Below the pieces are notes generated by a model. It saw only the letters and a list, made by a program, of their open reading frames with translations. It made no database searches and had not been told where the DNA came from. A program made the position numbers and the translations under genes. DNA of 64,000 bases, taken from positions 182,783-246,782 of the forward strand of contig NZ_JACORT010000010.1 of NCBI RefSeq assembly GCF_014297465.1. The letters are read 5' to 3'. Origin of the DNA: Ramlibacter cellulosilyticus. Its GTDB lineage: Bacteria; Pseudomonadota; Gammaproteobacteria; Burkholderiales; Burkholderiaceae_C. Shown here piece by piece: positions 34,752-44,581 of the stretch; within the stretch, counting starts at the first letter, position 1; each line of letters begins with the position of its first letter.

Positions 34752-35043
34752 GGCAACCCCTCGGACAGGCGCCTGGGCCTGTCCACACTCGTTGTCGGGT
34801 TCGAATCTCCCCCGGTCTCGAGTACTTTTGGGGTACCGGTTATTCGAGTTCTCGTCGACCCACGTGCATCGACGGACCGCTGTTATAGGGCAAGGCCTTA
34901 ACGATGCCTATGTGCTTTTCAAGTGCACACAAAGTGTCACGCCGTTGTTTCAAACGCTCGCATGCGCATGCGATGGCGGGTTCCGATGCACGGAACGGCG
35001 TGGCAGTCCGGGGTCTCCGCGAAGTGCGGCGAAGGTGGGGTGA
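34752..35043. promoter_or_regulatory. upstream region of the giant gene
   Basis: This 292-bp gap between the giant gene and tRNA-Pro has no coding frame that I trust. On the minus strand a GAGGGG site is at 34757-34762. A TATAAC at 34882-34887 could be a -10 box, but I see no good -35 at the right distance. A perfect 14-bp palindrome CGCATGCGCATGCG is at 34959-34972, and a 6-bp inverted repeat GTTCCG/CGGAAC with a 5-nt loop is at 34980-34996, which could end the tRNA transcript although it lacks a T-run. The region is noticeably less GC-rich than its neighbours. Confidence 0.4.
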
Positions 35044-35120
<77 letters not shown>

Positions 35121-35130
35121 ACTGGCCTGC

Positions 35131-35136
35131 ATTCTA
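35131..35136 (-). promoter_or_regulatory. -10 box of tRNA-Pro
   Basis: On the minus strand TAGAAT lies 10 nt before the mature tRNA 5' end, followed by the G/C-rich stretch GCAGGCC, a discriminator type common at stringently controlled stable-RNA promoters. No clear -35 hexamer is visible 17 nt upstream. Confidence 0.5.
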
Positions 35137-35316
35137 AGCCGCGGGCGGGCGACCCCGCGATCCGCACGCGCGGCGCGACTGCGTGAACAAGGTTGTAGCG
35201 CTCGCACATCAGGGAGCGCCAATCGCATTGCGAGCGCGGCGGAGCGCATGCACACTCGTTGCTCCCCAAAACAATTCGAAACACCGCCGCTGTCGCGCGC
35301 GTCCGCAGTCCCCCCG

Positions 35317-36885
35317 ATGACGTTCCAGATGACCATCGCCCGCAAGATGCTCGGGCTGAGCCTCCTTGCGGTCCTTTTCATGGTGGGGGTCGGCGTCGCC
35401 GGCCTGTTCGCACGCCACTACCTCACGGTCGGCGCCGACCGCGTGCTCGCCGCGCAGGAGGTGCTGCGCGACCAGTTGCAGGCCGACCAGGCGCACGATG
35501 CGCTGCGCGGCGACGTGCTCGCCGCCATGCTGTCCGCGCGCGAGATCGACCAGGAGGAAGCGAAGGCCATCCGCCAGGAGCTGAACGCGCATGCGGGCCA
35601 GCTGACCCACGCGCTGCAGAAGCTGGACAAGGCCGACCTCGCTCCCGCGACCCGCGCCGCCCTGGAAAAGACGCGTCCCACGGTGGAAAGCTACGCGGCG
35701 CAGGCCCGCACGCTGGCGAGCCTGGCCTACAGCGACCGCGTCGCCGCCCAGGCGCAGCTCGAGGGCTTCCTCCAGGTGTACCGCCAGCTCGAGACCGAAA
35801 TGGGTGCGCTGAGCGACCTCATCGGAGAGCAGGCACGCGAGGCCGAGGCGGAGAGCCGCGCCACCTCCGAACGCACGGGCAACTACGTGACGGTCGGCCT
35901 CGTGGCCGCGGGCCTGGTGCTGCTGGCCGTCGGCCTGGCGATCAGCCGCGGCGTGGTGCGCCGCCTGGCCAGCGCCGTGGAACTCGCGCAGACCGTCGCC
36001 ACCGGGGACCTGCGTTCGCGCATCCACGTGGAAGGCAACGACGAGGCGGCCCAGCTGCTGAAGGCGCTCGCCGCCATGAACGGCAGCCTCGTGCGCCTGG
36101 TGGGCACGGTGCGCCAGAGCAGCGACAGCATCGCCGCCGGCAGCCTGCAGATCGCGCACGGCAACCAGGACCTGAGCCAGCGGACCGAGGAACAGGCGAG
36201 CAACCTGCAGCAGACCGCGGCGTCCATGGAGCAGATCAGCGCCACGGTGCGCGCCAACGCGGACACCGCACGCGCGGCGACGGACATGGCGGGCACCGCG
36301 CGCGCGAGCGCTTCCCGCAGCGGCGCGGCCGTGGGCGAGCTGGTGGCCACCATGGGCCAGATCACGGAGGCGAGCCGCCGCGTGGGCGACATCGTCGGCG
36401 TGATCGACGGGATCGCGTTCCAGACCAACATCCTCGCGCTCAACGCCGCGGTGGAGGCGGCGCGCGCGGGCGAACAGGGGCGCGGCTTCGCGGTGGTCGC
36501 GTCCGAGGTACGCATGCTCGCGCAGCGCAGCGCCGCGGCGGCCAAGGAGATCAAGACGCTGATCGCGCAGAGCGTGGCGAAGGTCGAGGCCGGCGAGCGG
36601 CAGGCGAGCCATGCCGGCGAGAGCATGGGCGACGTGGTGCGGCAGGTGCAGCAGATGGCGGACTTGATCGCCGAGATCGGCGCCGCCACGCAGGAGCAGA
36701 CCAAGGGCATCGCCGAAGTGAGCCAGGCGGTGACCCACATCGACCAGGTCACGCAGAGCAACGCCTCGCTCGTGGAAGAAGCCGCCGCGGCGGCCGAGAG
36801 CCTCAACCGCCAGGCGGAGCGCCTGGTGGAAGCCGTGTCGCTGTTCCGCGTGGACACGGGGACGCCGCTGCTGGCCGCCCCCTGA
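35317..36885 (+). CDS. methyl-accepting chemotaxis protein
   Basis: This 522-residue transmembrane chemoreceptor would sense a periplasmic ligand and control CheA/CheW. The first membrane segment is at residues about 12-32 ([20 protein letters not shown]), followed by a four-helix periplasmic domain (about 35-185), a second membrane segment (about 190-212), HAMP, and the signalling coiled coil with the family hairpin tip '[21 protein letters not shown]' core near residue 365. The C-terminus ends without a CheR-binding pentapeptide. The frame stays open upstream to ATG 35248, which has a GGAG only 3 nt away. I prefer 35317 because codons 35248-35316 have A-rich third positions unlike the gene. 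The ligand is unknown. It converges on boxB, with 22 bp between the two stops; a benzoate role is possible but not shown. Confidence 0.93.
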   Translation: MTFQMTIARKMLGLSLLAVLFMVGVGVAGLFARHYLTVGADRVLAAQEVLRDQLQADQAHDALRGDVLAAMLSAREIDQEEAKAIRQELNAHAGQLTHALQKLDKADLAPATRAALEKTRPTVESYAAQARTLASLAYSDRVAAQAQLEGFLQVYRQLETEMGALSDLIGEQAREAEAESRATSERTGNYVTVGLVAAGLVLLAVGLAISRGVVRRLASAVELAQTVATGDLRSRIHVEGNDEAAQLLKALAAMNGSLVRLVGTVRQSSDSIAAGSLQIAHGNQDLSQRTEEQASNLQQTAASMEQISATVRANADTARAATDMAGTARASASRSGAAVGELVATMGQITEASRRVGDIVGVIDGIAFQTNILALNAAVEAARAGEQGRGFAVVASEVRMLAQRSAAAAKEIKTLIAQSVAKVEAGERQASHAGESMGDVVRQVQQMADLIAEIGAATQEQTKGIAEVSQAVTHIDQVTQSNASLVEEAAAAAESLNRQAERLVEAVSLFRVDTGTPLLAAP

Positions 36886-36907
36886 GCGGCCGGCAGCGGA
36901 GCGCCGC

Positions 36908-36909
<2 letters not shown>
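36884..36909. terminator. candidate shared terminator hairpin between the chemoreceptor and boxB
   Basis: GAGCGGC at 36884-36890 pairs with GCCGCTC at 36903-36909, a 7-bp GC stem with a 12-nt loop. It spans both convergent stop codons. There is no T-run on either side, so intrinsic termination is uncertain. Confidence 0.35.
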
Positions 36910-38332
<1,423 letters not shown>

Positions 38333-38350
38333 GGTTGTGTTTTCCTCTTG

Positions 38351-38434
38351 CTGGGGTCGCCTTCGGCGAACCCAGCCTACGTTTCGTTGGTCGTTCGGCG
38401 GTTCGTAGGCTGGGTTCGCCGCAGGCGACCCCAG
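38351..38434. repeat. 31-bp inverted repeat between boxC and boxB (REP doublet)
   Basis: Arms at 38351-38381 and 38404-38434 are inverted copies of each other with one mismatch, around a 22-nt loop. Each arm also contains its own small palindrome (GTCGCC-TTC-GGCGAAC type). The left arm starts CTGGGGTCGCC and ends CCCAGCCTACG. The structure could form a very stable hairpin in the boxC-boxB transcript and looks like a pair of dispersed REP units. Confidence 0.85.
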
Positions 38435-38450
38435 TTTTCCTCTCCCACCC

Positions 38451-40154
38451 TCAAACCCTCTTCCAGTCGAATCTCGCCTTCTTCCCCGTACCGAACAGCT
38501 TCAGGGCACCCTCTTCGCCGACCGCATTCGGGCGGATGAAGATCCAGTTCTGCCAGGCCGACAGGCGCCCGAACACGCGCGTCTCCATCGTTTCCTTGCC
38601 GGGGAAGCGCAGCGACGCTTCCATGCCGGTCAGCGCGTCGGGCGACAGCGAGGCGCGCTCCTCCAGCATGAGGCGGATCTCGTCGTCCCAGTCGATGTCG
38701 TCGGGCGTCAGCGTCACGAGGCCCAGGCCCAGCGCCCGGTCGGCCCGCAAGGGGCTGTCCTGCAGGCCCTGCAGCTGCGCGATCGTGGCGTCGTCTTCGC
38801 AGAAGCGGGTCTGCAGGCGCGTGAGCCCGTTCACTTCCGGATAGCGGCCGAAGTTGGCGGCGTTCAGGCGCAGCGCGGGCGCGGCGTCCGGCGCATCGGG
38901 CAGGTCCAGCATGTAGATGCGGTCGCAGGCCAGCGCGAGCTCGTACAGCGTGCCGGCGAAGCAGGAGCCCTGGTCCACCAGCGCGATCAGCGAGCGGCTG
39001 GTGACATCCAGGCGCGCCAGCGTGCGGCGGAGCATGCCGAGCGTCTCGCGCACCAGCCAGTGGTCCTTCTGCGCTTCCAGCGTCGCGTCGGCGCGCATCA
39101 CCAGGTTCGCGTCGCCGCGCGTCTTCAGCACCCAGGTGCCGATCTCCAGCTCGTTGGTGCGCAGGTTCAGGATGGCGTCGTCCAGCTCGCGGGCGAGCTG
39201 CAGCGGCCACCACGTCACGCCGGCGGCGACGATCGCGTCGGGCGTGGATTCGATGGCCGCAGCGGGCGCCTGCACGGTGATCGTCGCCACGCGGGTGGCG
39301 CGATCCACCTGCACGTCGACCAGGCCGTAGTGGTAGCCCTGCTCGTCGATCTTCGCCTGCAGCGGCGTGAGTTCCACGCCCTGCTCCGGCCCCTTGCGCG
39401 TGGACTGGCTGCGCAGCGCCGCCACTTCCTTGTCCACCAGCGCACCGAAGGCCTGCGGCTTCGCGTGCTCGTCGATCAGCTTCCAGTCCTTCGCGCGGTC
39501 CGCGCGCACGCCTTCGCTGGTCGTGCAGAAGATGTCGGCGAGGTCGCGGCGCACCTTGCGCTTGTCGGTCACGCGGGTCAGGCCGCCGGTGCCGGGCAGC
39601 ACGCCCAGCAGCGGCACCTCCGGCAGGCTCACGGTGGAAGAGCGGTCGTCCACCATCACGATGCGGTCGCAGGCCAGCGCCAGCTCGTAGCCGCCGCCCG
39701 CGCAGGCGCCGGTGACGGCGGCGATGGACTTCAGGCCGTCATGGCGCGAGGAGTCTTCCAGGCCGTTGCGCGTCTCGTTGGTGAACTTGCAGAAGTTGAC
39801 CTTCCACGCGTGCGTGGACAGGCCCAGCATGTAGATGTTGGCGCCGGAGCACCAGATGCGCTCCTTCGCGCTCTCGAACACCACGACCTTCACGCCGGGG
39901 TGCTCGAAGCGGATGCGGTTGATGGCGTCGTGCAGCTCGATGTCGACACCGAGGTCGTAGCTATTGAGCTTGAGCTTGTAGCCGGGCTTGATGCCGCCGT
40001 CCTCGTCGATGTCGAGCTTCAGCCGCGCGACGTCGCCGTCGACGTTGAGGGTCCAGTGGCGGTAGCGCGAAGGATGCGTGGCGAAGCTGACCAGCTCGCG
40101 CTCCTCCCCGCCCAGCACCTGCTTGAACAGCAGGGGTTCGGTCATGGCGTTCAT
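38451..40154 (-). CDS. boxC: 2,3-epoxybenzoyl-CoA dihydrolase BoxC
   Basis: BoxC opens the ring of 2,3-epoxybenzoyl-CoA, using two waters, to give 3,4-dehydroadipyl-CoA semialdehyde and formate. The 567-residue product has two crotonase-like halves. The first carries 'WCSGANIYMLGLS' and 'GACAGGGYELALACDRI', the oxyanion-hole region of the family. The second carries 'VDQGSCFAGTLYELALACDRI'. The start is the ATG at 40154 (MNAMTEP), with GGAGA 5 nt upstream, and it overlaps the boxR stop as ATGA. A longer open frame extends upstream to 41144 but runs through boxR in another register and is not used. It is co-transcribed with boxR. Confidence 0.96.
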   Translation of the reverse strand: MNAMTEPLLFKQVLGGEERELVSFATHPSRYRHWTLNVDGDVARLKLDIDEDGGIKPGYKLKLNSYDLGVDIELHDAINRIRFEHPGVKVVVFESAKERIWCSGANIYMLGLSTHAWKVNFCKFTNETRNGLEDSSRHDGLKSIAAVTGACAGGGYELALACDRIVMVDDRSSTVSLPEVPLLGVLPGTGGLTRVTDKRKVRRDLADIFCTTSEGVRADRAKDWKLIDEHAKPQAFGALVDKEVAALRSQSTRKGPEQGVELTPLQAKIDEQGYHYGLVDVQVDRATRVATITVQAPAAAIESTPDAIVAAGVTWWPLQLARELDDAILNLRTNELEIGTWVLKTRGDANLVMRADATLEAQKDHWLVRETLGMLRRTLARLDVTSRSLIALVDQGSCFAGTLYELALACDRIYMLDLPDAPDAAPALRLNAANFGRYPEVNGLTRLQTRFCEDDATIAQLQGLQDSPLRADRALGLGLVTLTPDDIDWDDEIRLMLEERASLSPDALTGMEASLRFPGKETMETRVFGRLSAWQNWIFIRPNAVGEEGALKLFGTGKKARFDWKRV

Positions 40155-41071
40155 CTTGTCTCCAGGGTCGTGGCTTGCGGGGCGGGGACGGCCCGCTCCA
40201 GGTCTTTCAGGGATTGGCGGACGCTGCGCGCGGCGGTGTCCACCACGGCGTCGGCGCGGGCATACAGGGCTTCGCGGCTGGCGAGGATGCGGCGGATGTC
40301 CTCCAGCGCCTCCGTCATCGCCCCGCGCGGCGCCTCGGCCCCGTCGCCCGCGTTGAAGGGCCGCATGTCGCCTTGGGCGACGACGCGGCTCACGTGTTCC
40401 TCCGGGCTGGCTTTCACCCAGACGCAGTAGAAGCGGCTTTGCAGCAGGTCGAAGGTCTCGCGTTCGCTCACGATGCTGCCGCCGGTGGTCATCACCACGC
40501 CGTCGCCATGCTCCTCCGCGATCCGCATCAGCGCGCGGCGTTCGTAGCGGCGGTAGCCGGCCTGGCCGTGCAGCAGCAGGATCTCGTTCATGCTGGTGCC
40601 CGCCTCGCGCTCGATCTCGCGATCGAGCTCGACGAAGGGCACGCCGCGCTGCGCGGCGAGCTGCGCACCCAGCGTGGTCTTGCCGGCGCCGCGCAGGCCC
40701 ACGAGCGCGATGCGCTGCTCGCGGCCCTGCACGTCGGACAGGCCGAAGGCCGCGGCCAGCAGCGAGTAAGCCTGGTCCAGCTGCGGATCCTCCAGGCGCG
40801 CGAGCAGCCCGTGCAGGCGCGCGAGGGCGGGACGCGGCGCGTCCTGCAGCAGGTCGAGGATGGTGATGTTCAGTGCGCGGGCGGCAGCCTCGAGCGAATA
40901 GATGGAGACGTTGCCCTTGCCCGTCTCCACGTCGGCGAGGAAGCGCTCGGACAGGCCCGAGTCCGCGGCGAGCTGCTTGCGCGTCATGCCGCGGCGAGCG
41001 CGCCACGCGCGGACGCGGGCGCCGAGCTCGCCCATCGTGGCGCGGGTATCGGTGTCGGTCGTCGGCTGCAT
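40151..41071 (-). CDS. boxR: benzoyl-CoA-responsive regulator BoxR
   Basis: BoxR-type regulators join an XRE helix-turn-helix domain to a shikimate-kinase-like domain that binds benzoyl-CoA instead of shikimate; repression is relieved by benzoyl-CoA. Here the 306-residue protein has the HTH at about residues 14-72 ('MTRKQLAADSGLSERFLADVE'-type helices), a linker, and a kinase-like fold from about 120 with a P-loop GLRGAGKTT at 125-133. It is the first gene of the boxRCB unit and overlaps boxC by 4 nt. Its own promoter overlaps a candidate operator, which suits autoregulation. The start at 41071 lies about 39 nt from the predicted transcription start. Confidence 0.94.
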   Translation of the reverse strand: MQPTTDTDTRATMGELGARVRAWRARRGMTRKQLAADSGLSERFLADVETGKGNVSIYSLEAAARALNITILDLLQDAPRPALARLHGLLARLEDPQLDQAYSLLAAAFGLSDVQGREQRIALVGLRGAGKTTLGAQLAAQRGVPFVELDREIEREAGTSMNEILLLHGQAGYRRYERRALMRIAEEHGDGVVMTTGGSIVSERETFDLLQSRFYCVWVKASPEEHVSRVVAQGDMRPFNAGDGAEAPRGAMTEALEDIRRILASREALYARADAVVDTAARSVRQSLKDLERAVPAPQATTLETR

Positions 41072-41096
41072 GGTGGCGTCGTTTTCTGCGGAAACC

Positions 41097-41157
41097 TTGC
41101 GCTATATCAAGATTGCAGTATACTTCCGGCAACTCACCTGTCAAGCAGTTTACTGCA
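41097..41157. promoter_or_regulatory. divergent boxR / flavodoxin promoters sharing one -10, with candidate BoxR operators
   Basis: Minus strand: TTGACA (41144-41139), 16 nt, TATACT (41122-41117), a near-consensus sigma70 promoter for boxRCB. Plus strand: TTGCGC (41097-41102), 16 nt, TATACT (41119-41124), for the flavodoxin and bclA side. Both -10 boxes lie in one palindrome AGTATACT (41117-41124), so only one polymerase can bind at a time. Inverted TGCAGTA (41114-41120) and TACTGCA (41151-41157) flank the minus -35. BoxR/BzdR operators are described as TGCA-containing (from memory), which makes these the best operator candidates. Confidence 0.75.
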
Positions 41158-41173
41158 TACGATCGGAAGCAGC

Positions 41174-41662
41174 ATGAAGCTCAAGATCCTCGTCGGCACG
41201 ATGACCAGCACGGCCGACTACGTCGCGCAGGCGATCCAGATGGATTGCGCCGACCTGGTGGACGGGATCGACGTCGTGATGATGGACAACCTGGACATCT
41301 CCGCCTTCGACGAAGATGCGCTATACCTCATCTGCTCGTCCACCTACGGCTCCGGCGACGTGCCGGACAACGCGCGCGCCCTCTACGACTCGCTCGATGC
41401 CACGCCCAAGTTCCTGGGGCACGTCCGCTACGGCGTGATCGCGCTGGGCGACCGCACCTATTCCCAGACCTTCTGCTTCGGCGGCAAGAAGTTCGACGAG
41501 CGCCTGCAAGGCCTCGGCGCGCAGCGCATCGGCGAGGTCTGGTGCCACGACGCGACCGCGGGAACGATGCCGGAGGAACTCGGCACCGCGTGGTGCCGGG
41601 AGTGGCTGGAGAAGGAAGCCATTCCGGCGATGCAGGCGGCCAAGGAAAAGACCGCCGCGTAA
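41174..41662 (+). CDS. flavodoxin (MioC-like)
   Basis: The 162-residue protein has a short-chain flavodoxin fold. An FMN phosphate loop 'GTMTSTADYVAQAI' is at residues 8-21, 'CSSTYGSGDVPDNA' lies in the first FMN-contact loop, and 'VIALGDRTYSQTFCFGGKKFDERL' in the second. Flavodoxins carry one electron at a time between reductases and oxygenases. It is the first gene divergent from boxR and 62 nt ahead of benzoate-CoA ligase. Because boxA is absent, it may help deliver electrons to BoxB, which is an inference from position. A GGAAG site precedes the ATG. Confidence 0.88.
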   Translation: MKLKILVGTMTSTADYVAQAIQMDCADLVDGIDVVMMDNLDISAFDEDALYLICSSTYGSGDVPDNARALYDSLDATPKFLGHVRYGVIALGDRTYSQTFCFGGKKFDERLQGLGAQRIGEVWCHDATAGTMPEELGTAWCREWLEKEAIPAMQAAKEKTAA

Positions 41663-41724
41663 GGACGCGTCGCGGAGCGAGTCCGCAACGACCCGGTTTT
41701 CGAAGGGGCACGAGGAGACAACAG

Positions 41725-43296
41725 ATGCACCTGAGCCACGCCGACCACGGCAGCAGCCCGCCGCGGGTCGAGATCCCGCGCGACTACAACGCCGCGCACG
41801 ACCTCCTGCGCCGCAACGCGGCGCGGCCGGCCAAGGTCGCGTACATCGACGCTGCCAGCGGCCAGTCCCTCACGTACGCGCAGCTCGAGGAGCAGTCGCA
41901 CCGCTTCGCCGCTGCGCTGCGCGATCGCGGCTTCACGCCGGAAACGCGCGTGCTGGTCGCGATGCTGGACACGCTGGAGTGGCCCGTCGTCTTCCTCGGC
42001 TGCATCCTCGCGGGCGTGGTGCCGATCGCGGCGAACACGCTGCTCACGGGCAAGGACTTCGAGTTCATGCTGCGCGACTCGCGGGCGCACGCCCTCTTCG
42101 TCTCGAGGCCCTTGCTGCCCACGTTCGAACCGCTCGTGGGACAGGTCGCGACGCTGAAGCACATCTTCGTGGCGGGTGACGCCGGCGAGCGCTCGGTGGC
42201 GCACCTCGTCGCCTCCGGCGAAGCGAACTCCGAAGTCGCGAGCACCTGCAGCGACGATGCCTGCTTCTGGCTGTATTCGAGCGGCTCCACCGGCACGCCC
42301 AAGGGCACGGTGCACCTCCACAGCCACATGGTGCAGACGGCCGAACTCTACGGCCGCGCGATCCTGGGCATCCGCGAGGACGACGTCGTGTTCTCCGCGG
42401 CGAAGCTGTTCTTCGCGTACGGCCTCGGCAACGCCCTCACCTTCCCGTTGAGCGTCGGCGCGACGACCATCCTGCTGCCCACGCGCCCGACGCCCGCGGA
42501 CGTGTTCCGCATCCTGAAGGAACACAAGCCCTCCATCTTCTACGGCGTGCCCACGCTGTACGCCGCCCTGCTCGCAGACGCGAACCGGCCGAAGAAGGAC
42601 GAGGTCGCGCTGCGCGTGTGCACCAGTGCGGGCGAGGCGCTGCCCGCCGACATCGGCGAGCGCTGGACGCGCGAGTACGGCTGCGAGATCCTGGACGGCA
42701 TCGGTTCCACGGAGATGCTGCACATCTTCCTGTCGAACCGCCCTGGCAAGGTGCGCTACGGCACGACGGGCCAGGCCGTTCCCGGCTACCAGCTGCGCAT
42801 CGTGGGCGACGACGGCCGCGAATGCGCGGACGGCGAGATCGGCGAGCTGCAGATCAGCGGTCCCAGCGCGGCGATCATGTACTGGAACAACCGCACGAAG
42901 ACCAAGGCGACCTTCGCGGGCGAGTGGACGCGCAGCGGCGACAAGTACACCCGCGACGCCGACGGCTACTACACCTACGGAGGCCGCAGCGACGACATGC
43001 TGAAGGTCGGCGGCATCTACGTCTCGCCCTTCGAGGTGGAAGCCTGCCTCATGACGCACGCGTCCGTGCTCGAAGCGGCGGTGATCGGCGTGGCCGACCA
43101 GGACGGCCTCGTCAAGCCCAAGGCTTACGTGGTGCTGAAGCCGGGGCAGCAGGCGAGCGCCGAAGACCTGCAGGGCCACGTGAAGACGCGGCTCGCACCG
43201 TACAAATACCCGCGCTGGATCGCCTTCGTGCCCGAACTGCCGAAGACCGCCACCGGCAAGATCCAGCGCTTCAAGCTGCGCGCCGCCGCCGCCTGA
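41725..43296 (+). CDS. bclA: benzoate-CoA ligase
   Basis: This enzyme makes benzoyl-CoA from benzoate, ATP and CoA through an acyl-adenylate, the entry step for the box pathway. The 523-residue protein has the adenylate-forming P-loop YSSGSTGTPKG (184-194), 'GIGSTEMLHIFLSN' (aryl pocket and ATP region), 'YGGRSDDMLKVGG' hinge region, and the C-terminal catalytic lysine in TATGKIQRF (K512). Its benzoate-type 'AAKLFFAYGLGNA' segment separates it from acetate and long-chain ligases. GGAG lies 7 nt before the ATG. 4-Hydroxybenzoate-CoA ligase is the main alternative; the box neighbours favour benzoate. Confidence 0.94.
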   Translation: MHLSHADHGSSPPRVEIPRDYNAAHDLLRRNAARPAKVAYIDAASGQSLTYAQLEEQSHRFAAALRDRGFTPETRVLVAMLDTLEWPVVFLGCILAGVVPIAANTLLTGKDFEFMLRDSRAHALFVSRPLLPTFEPLVGQVATLKHIFVAGDAGERSVAHLVASGEANSEVASTCSDDACFWLYSSGSTGTPKGTVHLHSHMVQTAELYGRAILGIREDDVVFSAAKLFFAYGLGNALTFPLSVGATTILLPTRPTPADVFRILKEHKPSIFYGVPTLYAALLADANRPKKDEVALRVCTSAGEALPADIGERWTREYGCEILDGIGSTEMLHIFLSNRPGKVRYGTTGQAVPGYQLRIVGDDGRECADGEIGELQISGPSAAIMYWNNRTKTKATFAGEWTRSGDKYTRDADGYYTYGGRSDDMLKVGGIYVSPFEVEACLMTHASVLEAAVIGVADQDGLVKPKAYVVLKPGQQASAEDLQGHVKTRLAPYKYPRWIAFVPELPKTATGKIQRFKLRAAAA

Positions 43297-43370
43297 GGGA
43301 AAGCCATGTGGCGCCGGCCAGCCACCCGCAAGGACAATCGGCCGCCACGAATCAAAACGAAGGAGCCATC

Positions 43371-44558
43371 ATGACCACCCGCCGCCTCGTCCTCTCCCGC
43401 GGCGCCGCCCTCGTTGGAGCGGCCTCCACCGGACTGCTGCTGCCCGAGATCGCGCGCGCACAGTCCAACAAGATCCGCGTCGGCTTCATGCTGCCGTACA
43501 CCGGCACGTTCGCGCAGCTCGGTGTCGCCATCGAGAACGGCGTGCGCATGGCCATCGCCGAAAAGGGCGGCAAGCTCGGGGGCCGCGACATCGAGTGGTT
43601 CAAGGTCGACGACGAGTCCGAGCCTTCCAAGGGCGTCGAGAACGCCAACCGCCTCGTGCAGCGCGACAAGGTGGACGTGCTGATCGGCACCGTGCACTCG
43701 GGCGTGCAGATGGGCATCCAGCGCGTCGCGCGCGAGTCCGGCGTGCTGAACCTGATCCCCAACGCGGGCGTGCATGCCGCGACGCGCGCCCTGTGCGCGC
43801 CCAACGTGTTCCGCACCTCGTTCACCAACAGCCAGCCCACGCTGGCGCTCGGCAAGCCCATGATGGACAAGGGCCTGAAGCGCACGGTGTGGATCACCTG
43901 GAAATACGCCGCCGGCGACGAGGCCTTCGAAGGCTTCCGCGACAGCTACACCAAGGCGGGCGGCACCATCGTCAAGGAACTGGGCCTGCCCTTCCCCAAC
44001 GTGGAGTTCCAGGCGCTGCTCACCGAGATCGCCTCGCTGCGCCCGGACGCCGTGGCCTGCTTCTTCGCGGGCGGCGGCGCGGCCAAGTTCATCCGCGACT
44101 ATGCCGCCGCCGGCCTCAAGGACAAGATCCCGCTGTGGGGTTCGGGCTTCCTGACCGAAGGCGTGCTGCAGGCCGCCGGCCCGGCCGCCGAAGGCATCAT
44201 GACCACGATGCACTACGCGGACTCCCTGGACACGCCGCGCAACAACCAGTTCCGCCTGGCCTACGCCAAGGAATTCAAGATGCAGCCGGACGTGTACGCC
44301 GTGCAGGGCTACGACACCGGCCTGCTGCTCGCGCAGGGCATCGCCGCTGTCAAGGGCGACATCGGCAACAAGCAGGCGCTGTACAAGGCGATGGAGACCC
44401 AGACCATCGACAGCCCGCGCGGCAAGTGGACGATGAGCAAGGCCCACAACCCGGTGCAGGACATCTACCTGCGCCGCGTCGAGAAGGGCGACAACAAGGT
44501 GATCGGCGTCGCCGCGAAGGCGCTGTCGGATTCGGGCGCGGGCTGCCGGCTCGCCTGA
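43371..44558 (+). CDS. ABC transporter substrate-binding protein (benzoate/aromatic acid uptake)
   Basis: A 395-residue periplasmic binding protein of the branched-chain amino acid (Peripla_BP_6) family. The N-terminus 'TTRRLVLSRGAALVGAAS' has a twin-arginine motif and a signal peptide with a likely cut after ARA at about residue 30, so export is probably by Tat. The mature part starts 'IRVGFMLPYTGTFAQLG', typical of the family. GGAG is 5 nt before the ATG. It precedes two permeases and two ATPases and follows bclA. Benzoate or a related aromatic acid is the likely cargo, inferred from neighbours. Confidence 0.9.
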   Translation: MTTRRLVLSRGAALVGAASTGLLLPEIARAQSNKIRVGFMLPYTGTFAQLGVAIENGVRMAIAEKGGKLGGRDIEWFKVDDESEPSKGVENANRLVQRDKVDVLIGTVHSGVQMGIQRVARESGVLNLIPNAGVHAATRALCAPNVFRTSFTNSQPTLALGKPMMDKGLKRTVWITWKYAAGDEAFEGFRDSYTKAGGTIVKELGLPFPNVEFQALLTEIASLRPDAVACFFAGGGAAKFIRDYAAAGLKDKIPLWGSGFLTEGVLQAAGPAAEGIMTTMHYADSLDTPRNNQFRLAYAKEFKMQPDVYAVQGYDTGLLLAQGIAAVKGDIGNKQALYKAMETQTIDSPRGKWTMSKAHNPVQDIYLRRVEKGDNKVIGVAAKALSDSGAGCRLA

Positions 44559-44581
44559 GCGCATTCGCGCTCCGGCTACGC

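Larger units (their letters stand above)
26300..33500 (-). repeat. N-terminal diverged Ala/Thr/Val beta-repeats of the giant protein
   Basis: Outside the OmpA pair this stretch repeats a loose pattern: 'VTVTA..' strands, then 'AIAAAAAINHV' or 'GVGAAVAVN' Ala/Gly-rich hydrophobic segments, then 'T.A.VG..A.V.A' turns. The units are longer and less regular than in the array at 18.6-26.3 kb. Asn and Asp sit at turns. I read it as a beta-solenoid or stacked beta-strand region; no enzymatic motif is visible. Confidence 0.6.

Noticed and set aside
867..34655. Several open frames of thousands of codons on the plus strand (867-13928, 13974-22067, 22164-34655) and in another minus register (10630-26148)
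   Set aside because: They lie opposite or across the giant gene, are extremely rich in Arg, Ala, Val, His and Gly, and show no domains. They are what a stop-poor GC-rich repeat gene produces in its other registers. The LEPR-XLL, OmpA and RTX motifs all fall in the single frame I annotate.
34790..34815. GGGTTCGAATC, a T-loop-like sequence near the giant gene start, as a tRNA or an att-site remnant
   Set aside because: The flanking bases do not form a T stem, and no acceptor or anticodon arm is present upstream.
35248..35316. Upstream extension of the chemoreceptor gene to ATG 35248
   Set aside because: The codons there have A-rich third positions unlike the gene, and the membrane segment normally begins within about 15 residues of the start. 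The possibility remains because a GGAG lies 3 nt before that ATG.
40155..41144. N-terminal extension of boxC by 330 codons
   Set aside because: It overlaps boxR in another register, has no similarity to BoxC, and the ATG at 40154 has a proper ribosome-binding site.
43125..44564. Minus-strand frame opposite the substrate-binding protein
   Set aside because: It is antisense to a gene with a clear Tat signal and family motifs, and has no recognisable domain.
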